Shown: positions 24,369-32,469 of the stretch, in pieces | How the letters are laid out: every line of letters begins with the position of its first letter | How positions within the stretch are numbered: position 1 is the stretch's first letter | Source of the DNA: Bradyrhizobium sp. sGM-13 | GTDB lineage: Bacteria > Pseudomonadota > Alphaproteobacteria > Rhizobiales > Xanthobacteraceae | DNA length: 44,196 nt | Assembly: GCF_018398875.1 (NCBI RefSeq) | Contig: NZ_JAGWDK010000039.1 | Location: 1 to 44,196 of the forward strand | Direction of reading: 5' to 3' | Made by a program: the position numbers and the translations under genes | Notes under the pieces: generated by a model | Told to the model about the DNA's origin: nothing | Databases searched by the model: none | What the model saw: the letters and a program-made list of their open reading frames with translations, nothing else

Positions 24369-25313
24369 TCATATCGAACGTTCCTGCTGGCTTGATTTCC
24401 GCAGCAGGAAGCACGTGCCGTCCCAGAGGGAGAATTCCCGCGTCGCGCCGTGCCGCACGCTTAGCCCCGCTTCTTGCGCGAAACGCCGCAATTCGTCTCC
24501 GCTCGCTCTCGGATCATCGCTGTAGGCATAGTTCAGGATCAGCAGATGACCGTCGCGGCGCAACACACGCGCCATTTCGCCGATGTGGCGCTGCGCGAGA
24601 CCGGACATCACGAAATAGGGAAACACGTCGACGGCACAAACCAGATCGACGGACTCGTCCTGGAAGACCGACAGGTCTTGTCCGGAAGTGCGAACGAAGG
24701 TGGTATTGGGGCAAGCGGCGCAGCACTCGCGTGCAGCCTGAAGCATATGCATAGACACATCGATGCCGATTGCTGTTTTGACGTGTCGGGCCAGCGCCTC
24801 GACGATGCGTCCGCTGCCGCAACCGACATCGAGCACGCAGGCATCATCCCTGAGCAAATTCCACGTGCGAATGCGCTCTACAATTTCGTCGGTCGCAGCA
24901 CGCAACAGATCCGCGCGGCCGAGGCTGTAGAGCGCGACGCTTGCCTCGCGTGAGACGCCGACGGCGTCGTCAAAGATCGTCGCCCATGTTTCGGGGGACG
25001 GGTGGGAATCCCGCGCCCCAGGGTGGTCGAGCGAGTGCATGACGGCCTTTATGCTTGCAAATGCATCGGGCGTTTGATCCCAGAGTGCGCGCATGCGCTG
25101 GAGTCGCCTTACGGATTCGCTGCGCTCATGCGGATCGGAGCGGATATGGCGGATCGCCGCATCGAGTGCCCGGTTGGCCTCGTCCGCACAACAGGCAGCC
25201 ATTAATATCTGCGCCAGGGCGACGTTTTCAGGCGTGCGGCCGTATGCCCCGCGAAGCGCAGGTTCGAGCAGCCGTCCGTCGATGAGATCGTCAGGCTTTT
25301 CGTGCGATGTCAT
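24369..25313 (-). CDS. SAM-dependent class I methyltransferase
   Basis: ATG 25313 is chosen because the open frame further upstream lies inside the preceding gene; this leaves a 23-base overlap. The 314-residue protein has an N-terminal helical part of about 130 residues with no known motif, then a Rossmann methyltransferase domain: VLDVGCGSGR (motif I), GIDVSMHMLQ, SVDLVCAVDVFPYF (motif II/acidic) and HIGEMARVLRRDGHLLIL. The target is probably a sugar hydroxyl of the glycan, from context only. Confidence 0.8.
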   Translation of the reverse strand: MTSHEKPDDLIDGRLLEPALRGAYGRTPENVALAQILMAACCADEANRALDAAIRHIRSDPHERSESVRRLQRMRALWDQTPDAFASIKAVMHSLDHPGARDSHPSPETWATIFDDAVGVSREASVALYSLGRADLLRAATDEIVERIRTWNLLRDDACVLDVGCGSGRIVEALARHVKTAIGIDVSMHMLQAARECCAACPNTTFVRTSGQDLSVFQDESVDLVCAVDVFPYFVMSGLAQRHIGEMARVLRRDGHLLILNYAYSDDPRASGDELRRFAQEAGLSVRHGATREFSLWDGTCFLLRKSSQQERSI

Positions 25314-26325
25314 GGCTGTCGACGCTGATGCGATGAAACAGGCGGCATTCGTTCCAGCAATCGCGCGCGCCCCACCCATATTTGTATGGCTCCCGGCCGC
25401 GAAGAAAATGGAATTTGTGGGCGCCTTCGCAGATCGATTCCGCGATAACATGTTCGAGGAGGACCACGCTGGGAGACTCGAAGGCATAGGCAGGGTCGAA
25501 CCCGGTGAGATAGCCATAGGCCTGATTGCGGTGCATAAAGCCGTAGTAGGCTGCCGCGGGTTGGCCGTCGATTTGCAGGAGATAGAGGCGCAGCAGGTTG
25601 GCGGCCATCAGGTCCGGCAACGCATCGCGATGAAATTGCTGCACACGGGAATCGGCAAGAACACCCGGCTCGCCGCGCGAGCTCCAACGATTCCGGTGAA
25701 GCGCAACAAGTAACTCGAATATATCGACGACGGAGTTGCGGTCGCCCGCCTTGACCTGGAGCGAGCCACGCCGCGCAGCGCGATTGTGGGCGGTGCGAAG
25801 TGCACGGCGCTTTCTTGGCGGCAGTATCCGCGACAAGTCGTCAGGCGTGCCTGGCAAGTTTAGGACCGGACATGCACTGGCGCACGCGCTGGTCACATCG
25901 CAGCCGGGCGGGACTGCCATCCGGAGCGCGTGAGCATCCGGCGGCAGCTCCGTGAGTTCCAGAACGTCCCAGAAGCCGACGTCGGCGAGACGCGAACTCA
26001 GCAGCGCCAGTATGGGACCCTCGAGCTTGGGGGCGATCAGAAAATCGTGATAGTCGGTCACGGGAAATCCCATCAGCCGAGCAAACCGTCCGCGCGGGCA
26101 GCGCTCGCAGTAGAACGGTGCTAGCCCGACCAGCCGTCGATCGAAGTGAACAGCGAGAACGCAAGCGTCACCGTCCGAAAGATTACTCCACCACGACAGT
26201 AACCACGCTGGCGATTGGAATGGCGTCGCGGTCGGCGATTGCCGCCACAACTCCCACCATTCCGGCGCGAGCGCCGCAAGCTCGGATACGTCCGTAATCA
26301 CGCGACATGTGAACGGAGCCGTCAT
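25291..26325 (-). CDS. GNAT/FemAB-like acyltransferase (BioF2/CelD family)
   Basis: The 344-residue protein fits the BioF2-like acetyltransferase group (Pfam Acetyltransf_6, 'CelD'). The start has LAALAPEWWELWRQSPTATP followed by FQSPAWLLSWW; the middle has RRALRTAHNRAARRG and VVDIFELLVALHRNRW; the last third has LLRLYLLQIDGQPAAAYYGF and GYLTGFDPAYAFESPSVVLL. Such proteins acylate amino or hydroxyl groups in extracellular polysaccharides or lipids. It follows a GT4 gene with a 4-base overlap. The presence of a PIG-L deacetylase two genes upstream suggests deacetylate-then-reacylate chemistry on an amino sugar. Confidence 0.75.
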   Translation of the reverse strand: MTAPFTCRVITDVSELAALAPEWWELWRQSPTATPFQSPAWLLSWWSNLSDGDACVLAVHFDRRLVGLAPFYCERCPRGRFARLMGFPVTDYHDFLIAPKLEGPILALLSSRLADVGFWDVLELTELPPDAHALRMAVPPGCDVTSACASACPVLNLPGTPDDLSRILPPRKRRALRTAHNRAARRGSLQVKAGDRNSVVDIFELLVALHRNRWSSRGEPGVLADSRVQQFHRDALPDLMAANLLRLYLLQIDGQPAAAYYGFMHRNQAYGYLTGFDPAYAFESPSVVLLEHVIAESICEGAHKFHFLRGREPYKYGWGARDCWNECRLFHRISVDSHDIARKA

Positions 26326-27374
26326 GCCGCACCTGATACTGCCATTCGGCTGAGCGCTTCATAGACCGACAGATAGCTCCTGTTCGTCCGCTCAAGTGAA
26401 AATCGCTGACGTGCCGAACGGCGGCAGGCCTCGCCGTCAAGCGCCGACACCTGCGTGATGGCTTTGGCCATCTCCACCTCATCGCGAACGAGAAAACCGG
26501 TCCGGCCGTGTTCGACGGTTTCTGCAAGCGCGCCGCGGGCAGACGCGATCACCGGTGTGCCGCACGCAAGCGCCTCGCGCGCAACCAGAGAACTTGTCTC
26601 GGGTGCAAGAGAGGGTATGAGCACGCATCTGGCCATCGCGAGCAGGCGGCGCTTGCGAGCGAGGCCGACAGGTCCGATGAAGCGACGCAGGCGGTCCAAC
26701 GCCGGTTTGACGGTCGTTTCGAAGTACCGCCGATGCGCCGCATAGGGAAAGACTTCGCCGCAGATCACGAGCGGCATGTTTGCTCGCTTGGCGGCCTCGA
26801 TCGCAAGATGGATGCCCTTTTCCGGGCATATGCGCGCGAGCATCAAGGCAAAATTGCGCTTTGCGCCGCTGGCGGCAAAGAAGTGATCTGCAACTCCGTT
26901 CTCGATGGGAGCCAGCATGTGCGGATTGGGCGCCGAGGCTGCATGCTGAGATCGCGAGACGCAATTGAACCACACATTCGGTCGACGTGGGCTGAGAGCT
27001 TCCGCCGGATACCAATCGATCGGAAGATGAAGGGTCACGAGCACAGGCGGGCCGTCTCGCGGCAGGTAGGCATGAAAGTCGACACCATGCAGATGGACAA
27101 TATCGATTGGCCAGCGCGCTAGGGCGAGTGCGACGGCGTGGCGGTGTCGATACTGCGCGGCCTCGATCTCGACCTGACGCAAATCGCCCGATACGCGAGG
27201 AACCGATATGTGAATGCCGGCGGCCTGAGACCCCTCGCACGAGATCAGGATCGAACGATGACCGGAATTGATCAGCGCCTTATCGAGCTGATGAACCACT
27301 TGCTCTCCACCGCCAACCGAATTGGGGCCGACCGGAGCAAAGGGATATGCGACATTGAGTACCGTCAGAACCAT
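26322..27374 (-). CDS. GT4-family glycosyltransferase
   Basis: The 350-residue GT-B enzyme starts MVLTVLNVAYPFAPVGPNS, followed by GGGEQVVHQLDKALI (glycine-rich acceptor site). The C-terminal half has ARICPEKGIHLAIEAA and ETSSLVAREALACGTPVI (E-x7-E). Its organisation resembles MshA/PimA/PimB-like GT4 enzymes that act on inositol acceptors, but so do many GT4 proteins. It overlaps the PIG-L gene by 10 bases, the closest coupling of a glycosyltransferase and a deacetylase in the locus. Confidence 0.82.
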   Translation of the reverse strand: MVLTVLNVAYPFAPVGPNSVGGGEQVVHQLDKALINSGHRSILISCEGSQAAGIHISVPRVSGDLRQVEIEAAQYRHRHAVALALARWPIDIVHLHGVDFHAYLPRDGPPVLVTLHLPIDWYPAEALSPRRPNVWFNCVSRSQHAASAPNPHMLAPIENGVADHFFAASGAKRNFALMLARICPEKGIHLAIEAAKRANMPLVICGEVFPYAAHRRYFETTVKPALDRLRRFIGPVGLARKRRLLAMARCVLIPSLAPETSSLVAREALACGTPVIASARGALAETVEHGRTGFLVRDEVEMAKAITQVSALDGEACRRSARQRFSLERTNRSYLSVYEALSRMAVSGAA

Positions 27375-28243
27375 CGTTCGCCTGCCAGGCCAAGTTCACT
27401 CAGCGCGGAACGGGACAGCATGAGCCAGGAGTTGCCGGTGAGCCCCCAATTGTACTGCTCGTAGAGTAGCTTTCCCCGGTTGGGCAGCGAGTGGAAATCG
27501 TAGGCAGGCGCCAATCGGAAGCGTTCAACGTCGGAATCAAAGGCCGACAGTGTAGCACGCTGGGTCGTGTGCGCCGCAACCATGCGGCGCTTCCAGTCCC
27601 GTTCTGCAGCATTCAGCCGGACCGCGATGGCGGGTCGTCTCGGATGGCGCGAAAAGCGTTGCGTCGCCCAGCCGTGGTCTTCCCGGTGATAGAACGGCAT
27701 CTCGATTAGATCGAGCGTCTGCCCATGGTGCCGCCTTAATGCGGCGACCGCATGCACCGCGAATGCCGTGGCGTCATGGTCCGGGTGTCCTCCTTCGAAC
27801 GCGTGCGAGAGAACGACCTTGATGTCGCGTGCCGCAACGAGAACAAGGATTGCGCGCGCGAGATCGGCGAGACGAAATGCGGTGGTCTGATCGGAAAAGC
27901 CGAGCTCGAGGATCCTGCTTGCCGGTAGATTCGCCAGACCCAGCGCGTTGCAAAGCTCGCGCTCGCGGGCGGTCGCGTAAGCGGTCGGGCTGGCATAGCC
28001 GTGCGCCCGGGCATCTGCGCCGTCACGCGGTGCGCCATTTGTCGCGACGACCACGATCACGTTATCAAGTCGGTGAAGCTGAGCTCCACAGCCGATGGTT
28101 TCGTCGTCGGGATGGGCAACGATGACGGCAACGTCATCTGCGGCGGCGTGAGCGCGGTTGGGATCGGCCAGGATTTTGAGCAGTGCCTCGCCTGCCGCAC
28201 GTTGCGGCGCTGCGTTTTGCTCGTTCATTGCCGTGGCGGTCAT
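27365..28243 (-). CDS. PIG-L/LmbE-family N-deacetylase
   Basis: The 292-residue protein has the zinc motif AHPDDE (His44, Asp46, Asp47, Glu48) and the third ligand region HAFEGGHPDHDATAF (His153, His156). Family members remove the N-acetyl group from N-acetylglucosamine linked to inositol (MshB, GPI PIG-L) or related amino sugars and lincosamides. Zinc ligands and catalytic Asp are all present, so it should be active. Overlaps: 10 bases with the GT4 gene downstream, 4 bases with the glycosidase-like gene upstream. Co-occurrence with Ino1 is the basis of the inositol-glycan idea. Confidence 0.88.
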   Translation of the reverse strand: MTATAMNEQNAAPQRAAGEALLKILADPNRAHAAADDVAVIVAHPDDETIGCGAQLHRLDNVIVVVATNGAPRDGADARAHGYASPTAYATARERELCNALGLANLPASRILELGFSDQTTAFRLADLARAILVLVAARDIKVVLSHAFEGGHPDHDATAFAVHAVAALRRHHGQTLDLIEMPFYHREDHGWATQRFSRHPRRPAIAVRLNAAERDWKRRMVAAHTTQRATLSAFDSDVERFRLAPAYDFHSLPNRGKLLYEQYNWGLTGNSWLMLSRSALSELGLAGERWF

Positions 28244-29190
28244 TGCGCGGCTTCCGTCTGTTCGGCGGCTGCCGATCTGAACGGTTGGTTTCCGGTAATT
28301 CTCGGCGGCGCATATCGGTCGGTCATAGCGGCACAGAATTCGGCGAACTCCTCCGGCACCTGAGGCGCGCTCGTGTGGTGCGATGCGATGCCGCGATGTT
28401 CCGGCGTGAAGCAGTAGGTGATCGTGACGTCGAACTCCGATAGCGCTTCCATCTGCCGGTCAAACCAGTCGAGCGCGTTGGGGCGAAAGCTGTCCGCCCA
28501 GGAGAGGCCGGTCCGCAGGCTGCGGACGCCCAGCCGTCTCATCCACGCTACGGCTTCGTGGAGCCGATGATCTTCAAAATGAAACCACTGACAGATTCCA
28601 AGTGCAGGTGCGTGGCGCGGAAAGCGCTCAGCCGCCATCTTCGGAGACCCATCCTCCCGCAACAGGCCCATCGCAAAATGACGGTAGTACGAGGATCCTT
28701 CGGCCTCCTTGTGCCGCGTCGTGGCCGGCCACGCGCGCGGCAGGTCATAAAGGCTGTACCAGTGAATGCGCGGCGCTTGCCCGATCAGCAGTTGCGCCGT
28801 GCGATCAAGTCCCCAAGCCTGCACCTCCTCGGCGCCGAAGCTCGATACGCCAACTTCCGACACCCAGACTGGCATATCGGTAACCGCTTTGATTTCCTGG
28901 ATCTTGGCCGGCCAGTCTTCGATCTGCCAAAGGTTCCAGTCGAGCGGAAAGCCGTGCACGGCCACTGCATCGACATGGTCGAGCACGCCCTTTCCCATCA
29001 TATTTGCAATGAAAGCCGGATCGATAGGAGAGATGCCTCCGAGCACGCGTGGCAATGACGGATTGACCCGTTCTATCGCCTTGCCGGCGCCGATCGCCAT
29101 CTCGGCAAACAGGTCCCAGTGGGGGTCGATCTCGGGATCCCAATGCGACTTGTTGTTCGGCTCGTTCCAGATCATCACGGCTTCGATCAT
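28240..29190 (-). CDS. Clan-A glycoside hydrolase-like protein with apparently permuted order
   Basis: ATG 29190 overlaps the upstream methyltransferase stop by 4 bases; the open frame before it lies inside that gene. The 316-residue protein starts directly with IWNEPNNKSHWDPEID (acid/base Glu10 in Asn-Glu-Pro), continues with HVDAVAVHGFPLDWN and reaches the nucleophile candidate Glu112 in PVWVSEVGVSSFG. From about residue 186 it has GICQWFHFEDHRLHEAVAWM, GVRSLRTGLSWAD and FDVTITYCFTPEHRG. In a TIM-barrel glycosidase those last strands normally precede the NEP strand. It resembles beta-xylosidase/GH39-like proteins rearranged. No signal peptide is present, so it would act in the cytoplasm. 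Confidence 0.7.
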   Translation of the reverse strand: MIEAVMIWNEPNNKSHWDPEIDPHWDLFAEMAIGAGKAIERVNPSLPRVLGGISPIDPAFIANMMGKGVLDHVDAVAVHGFPLDWNLWQIEDWPAKIQEIKAVTDMPVWVSEVGVSSFGAEEVQAWGLDRTAQLLIGQAPRIHWYSLYDLPRAWPATTRHKEAEGSSYYRHFAMGLLREDGSPKMAAERFPRHAPALGICQWFHFEDHRLHEAVAWMRRLGVRSLRTGLSWADSFRPNALDWFDRQMEALSEFDVTITYCFTPEHRGIASHHTSAPQVPEEFAEFCAAMTDRYAPPRITGNQPFRSAAAEQTEAAQ

Positions 29191-29957
29191 GTCGAGCGAC
29201 CTCTCTTCGGATAGACCGCGCCGGCGCCCGGCGGGGCCTCGGTCCGTCGGCAGATATAGACTTCGTGCTCGGGCTGCAGCTCTATCTTGAACCCGCTGCT
29301 GCGCAGCATCGCCTCCGCGCAGGCGTTGTTCGGAATCCACCAGTTAGTCGGATCATCAGCGTATCGATCTTCCACGAAGTGCAGTTTGGGATAGCCGGGA
29401 CGATTGAAGTGATCGTCTTCCCAGAATCCATAGTCCCGCTTCAACTGCTCCACTGCGGCGCTGCCGCGCAGCATCGATTGAAAAATGAGCAGATCGCGTG
29501 CCGCATGTTCATGAATCAGATCCAACGCGAGCAGGGGATGACGCAAATGGTAGAGCACGCCGAGAAACAGCACGATGTCGAACCGTTCTCCAAGCGTCCC
29601 AACGTCGTACACGGAGACGTTGCGAAATTCGATGTCGAGGCTGCTGACTTCCGCAGCAAAGCGCGCCTGGCGCAGATAATCCTCATCCGTATCGATGCCG
29701 AGCACGCGTGTTGCTCCGTGCCGCTTCATTTCGAGTGAATAGAAGCCGGCGTTGCAGCCGATATCGAGAACGCTGTGGCCCTCGATCTCCGGTATGATCG
29801 CCTGCGCAAACCGGCGCCACTTCACCGAAGGGTAGTCGCCGAGGAAATGCGTCGGCGCCGTGCTGACGCCGCCGAGCTCGAGGTTGTGGAACCATGGCCC
29901 GAGCTGCTCGATCCGCAGCCGGATGTCCTCCGTCGTCAAATGCCCGGTGCTCATCAC
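29187..29957 (-). CDS. SAM-dependent methyltransferase, TIGR04290-like
   Basis: The 256-residue protein has an N-terminal helix bundle (LRIEQLGPWFHNLELGGV) and a class I methyltransferase core: SVLDIGCNAGFYSLEMKRHG, VLGIDTDEDYLRQARFAAE, FDIVLFLGVLYHLRHPLLAL. The 'GPWFHNLEL' start and 'NAGFYS' motif I resemble CmoB-like enzymes and the family I recall as TIGR04290. The FLGVLYHLRHP motif is shared with them. A sugar or lipid acceptor is inferred from the operon. It has 4-base overlaps on both sides. Confidence 0.8.
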   Translation of the reverse strand: MMSTGHLTTEDIRLRIEQLGPWFHNLELGGVSTAPTHFLGDYPSVKWRRFAQAIIPEIEGHSVLDIGCNAGFYSLEMKRHGATRVLGIDTDEDYLRQARFAAEVSSLDIEFRNVSVYDVGTLGERFDIVLFLGVLYHLRHPLLALDLIHEHAARDLLIFQSMLRGSAAVEQLKRDYGFWEDDHFNRPGYPKLHFVEDRYADDPTNWWIPNNACAEAMLRSSGFKIELQPEHEVYICRRTEAPPGAGAVYPKRGRST

Positions 29958-30763
29958 GTCCGCACCTCGTGTGCAAGCGGGTTGCTGTCGCGCCGCATAT
30001 GAGGCAGTGCCGCGGCAACGCCGCTGTCCGACGGCGACTTGCCCCTGATGTCCTCGAGCAGGCTTATGGCGGCTCGATAGCCATGCAGGGTCCCGACATC
30101 GACATAGGCCTGGCCTGCTTTCACCGCGGCGGCCTTGCCTCCCTGGGCGAGGTAGGCATTCACCAGCGTGCCGAAATATTCGTCCGTTCGGTTTCGCGCC
30201 AGCCAGAGCTGCCTAAGCTCCTCGAACACGCCTCCCGGCATCTTGAAGGCGCCCCAGATCCAGTTCGAATCGGGGCTAGGTTGCTTGACCTGGATTTCCC
30301 GCACCTGGTCTTGATCGAGAACAACGGCGTCGAAGAATTCGGGCCGTTCAACCGGAAACAGCAGGAAAGACAGAACGTCGTCGGGCAGTTCGGCGAGCCC
30401 GTCTTCGGGAAACCAGACTGTGTCAGGCAAGCCGATGACAACGGGCGCGTTGCAGTCGACAATCGGCCGCGCCGCGAACACCGCGTCGCAAAGTCCGATC
30501 GGCTGTTCCTGCACCACGTACACGATTGGCGTGGAGCCGTAGCTCGCCCCGAAATACTCCATGATGTCGGATTTGCCGGGAGAGATGACGAAGCAGATCT
30601 TGTCCGCGCCGCCGCAAACCATGCGTTCGACAAGATACTCGCTGACGGCGCAGGGACGCTCGATGCCGCCTTCGGTGCGACTGCCGACCGGCAGCAATTC
30701 CTTCGAGAATGCAAGCGGCTGGATCCGGCTTCCACGTCCTGCTGCGGGCACGATACCCCACAT
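29954..30763 (-). CDS. Sugar-1-phosphate nucleotidyltransferase
   Basis: The 269-residue protein begins MWGIVPAAGRGSRIQPLAFS, followed by KELLPVG, the G-x-G-x-R...SKELLPV signature of glucose-1-phosphate thymidylyl/uridylyltransferases. Further motifs are VVIGLPDTVWFP (the catalytic Asp/metal site) and YVDVGTLHGYRAAISLLED near the end. It makes an NDP-sugar from a sugar-1-phosphate and NTP. The substrate is unknown; the same operon encodes phosphopentomutase, so a pentose-1-phosphate is possible. It has a 4-base overlap with the methyltransferase gene and is 2 bases after the CgeB-like gene. Confidence 0.83.
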   Translation of the reverse strand: MWGIVPAAGRGSRIQPLAFSKELLPVGSRTEGGIERPCAVSEYLVERMVCGGADKICFVISPGKSDIMEYFGASYGSTPIVYVVQEQPIGLCDAVFAARPIVDCNAPVVIGLPDTVWFPEDGLAELPDDVLSFLLFPVERPEFFDAVVLDQDQVREIQVKQPSPDSNWIWGAFKMPGGVFEELRQLWLARNRTDEYFGTLVNAYLAQGGKAAAVKAGQAYVDVGTLHGYRAAISLLEDIRGKSPSDSGVAAALPHMRRDSNPLAHEVRT

Positions 30764-30765
30764 GG

Positions 30766-31860
30766 CTATACCTGCTCCATTTCACGCGCTGGCGAGATCA
30801 GCGTCTTGGACATCGTGGCGGTCAGTTCGTGGGCCCGCTGCTCCGACGTGTGCGCGGCAAGCGTATGCTCACGCGCGGCCCTGGCCACGCGCGCCAGTTC
30901 GGCATCGGAGAGCTCGATCGCGGCGAGCGCGTCGGCAGTATCGCGAGCAACCAGGATCTCATCCCCTGGCGTGAAGAATGTCTCCAGCCCTGCCCAGGCA
31001 TCGGAAAGAACCGGCACACCGCAGGCAGTAGCTTCGAACAGCCGTCCGGATGGGCACCAGCCCAGATCGGCCATCGGTCGGCGGGTCACATTCAGCGTGA
31101 GGCGAGACGAGGCATAGAATGCCGGGTGATCGGTCGGAGGCAGGTGATGAACGAAAAAGATGTTCGGACACCAGGGAAAGTCCTGCGGATACTGTGCGCC
31201 GCCGATGACGAACCGAAGCTCAGGCCGCGCTCGTGCGGGAGCGTGGAACAACGCATCGAGAGCATCCTGTCGGTCTGCGGAGTAGGTCCCGAGGTATGAC
31301 AAAGCGAACTGGCGCAGGGATGCCGCTCGGAGAGGACGATGCACGTCCGGATCGACGTGACCGTAAAGCGGAACGACCTGCCGCGCGCCGAGCTCGTCAC
31401 GAAGCGCGTCAAGTGCCGCGCCGCCGGTGTAGCTCAGGACGAGATCGAAGTCTGCGAGGCCTCGTGCGCCGATGTAGGGGATCGTATTGCCGCGCCGGAG
31501 TCGCGACAACGTGACCGGCGTATCGAGATCATAGAAGACGCTGAGTGTCCGGCTTGCGGAAATGATGAGGTCGCTCGCGGCCAGGGCATCAGCGGCATAG
31601 GATGTGACAATCGCAGCGTCTGCCTCGCGTATTTCGCGCTGCGCCTTCGACTGGACGGAGCTCCAGTCGGGGTAGATAACGAGTTCGCCGCCGGGCAGGG
31701 CGAACAGATCGCGGTTCATCGCATAGTAAGGCGTGTCGCGCTCAAAGAAGACAACTTCGTGTCCTTGCCGGATCAGTGCAGAACACAGCCCGCGCCAGAG
31801 CGTGGCATGACCGTTTCCCCATGACGAACTGAATGTGAGACCGAAGATGACGAGCTTCAT
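30766..31860 (-). CDS. CgeB-like glycosyltransferase
   Basis: The 364-residue protein begins MKLVIFGLTFSSSWGNGHAT and has RLFEATACGVPVLSDAWAG in the donor half. It is strikingly similar to the protein at 16102-17202 at both places, and shares middle motifs such as FYDLDTPVTLS and GTYSADRQ. The two are probably paralogues placed near opposite ends of the locus. It overlaps the histidine phosphatase gene by 4 bases. It may add the same sugar, or a related one, at a different step. Confidence 0.8.
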   Translation of the reverse strand: MKLVIFGLTFSSSWGNGHATLWRGLCSALIRQGHEVVFFERDTPYYAMNRDLFALPGGELVIYPDWSSVQSKAQREIREADAAIVTSYAADALAASDLIISASRTLSVFYDLDTPVTLSRLRRGNTIPYIGARGLADFDLVLSYTGGAALDALRDELGARQVVPLYGHVDPDVHRPLRAASLRQFALSYLGTYSADRQDALDALFHAPARARPELRFVIGGAQYPQDFPWCPNIFFVHHLPPTDHPAFYASSRLTLNVTRRPMADLGWCPSGRLFEATACGVPVLSDAWAGLETFFTPGDEILVARDTADALAAIELSDAELARVARAAREHTLAAHTSEQRAHELTATMSKTLISPAREMEQV

Positions 31861-32456
31861 GATACGACCGGCTGGTTCAATGAAATGACTTCAGTGCCGC
31901 CTCGACCGATTGAGATAGTGCTGATCGTGGCGGGAGCGATATCGAGGCGGTGATAGTCATCGAGCGGCAGCCTCAAAGCGTGCAGAAGGATGGCGCGGAT
32001 GACTTCGGCATGACTGCACAAGGCGATGTGGCCGTCCGGCTGCGATGCCGCGATTTTGTTCAGGTGGTCAACAGCGCGCACTTGTAGCTCCAGCATGCTT
32101 TCACCGTCCGGCGGGCGCACGCGACCTCGCTTCGTGTTCCACTGACCCCACAGGGGATCGTTATGGAGCGATGCGAAGGAGCGCCCAGTCCAGGCCCCGG
32201 CGTTCAGTTCGTCAATGCCGGCGAAGATTTGGACGGCAAGCCCGAGCCGTTGCGCCAGCGGCTCTGCCGTTTCCAGCGCCCGCGTCTGCGGGCTCGAGTG
32301 CACCGAGTTGATGTCGCTACTGCTGCCAAAGATGTCGGCGATCCGCCGGGCCTGATCGCGCCCTCGGCCGTTCAGCCGCACGCCCGCCATGCGGCCGACC
32401 AGGATGTGATCGACGACGTCATGAACTCCGTGTCTGATCAGCGAGAATTTCGTCAT
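31857..32456 (-). CDS. Histidine phosphatase family protein
   Basis: ATG 32456 gives MTKFSLIRHGVHDVVD with the phospho-accepting His9 in RHG; an upstream ATG at 32507 would overlap Ino1 and adds no conserved sequence. Other catalytic residues are seen in SSPQTRALETAEPLA, ELNAGAWTGRSF and ALCSHAEVIRAILL (second His). The 199-residue length fits phosphoglycerate mutase-like phosphatases such as CobC or mycobacterial GpgP. It lies 13 bases after Ino1, so dephosphorylation of an inositol- or sugar-phosphate intermediate is plausible. Confidence 0.85.
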   Translation of the reverse strand: MTKFSLIRHGVHDVVDHILVGRMAGVRLNGRGRDQARRIADIFGSSSDINSVHSSPQTRALETAEPLAQRLGLAVQIFAGIDELNAGAWTGRSFASLHNDPLWGQWNTKRGRVRPPDGESMLELQVRAVDHLNKIAASQPDGHIALCSHAEVIRAILLHALRLPLDDYHRLDIAPATISTISIGRGGTEVISLNQPVVS

Positions 32457-32469
32457 GGCGGAATCCGGC

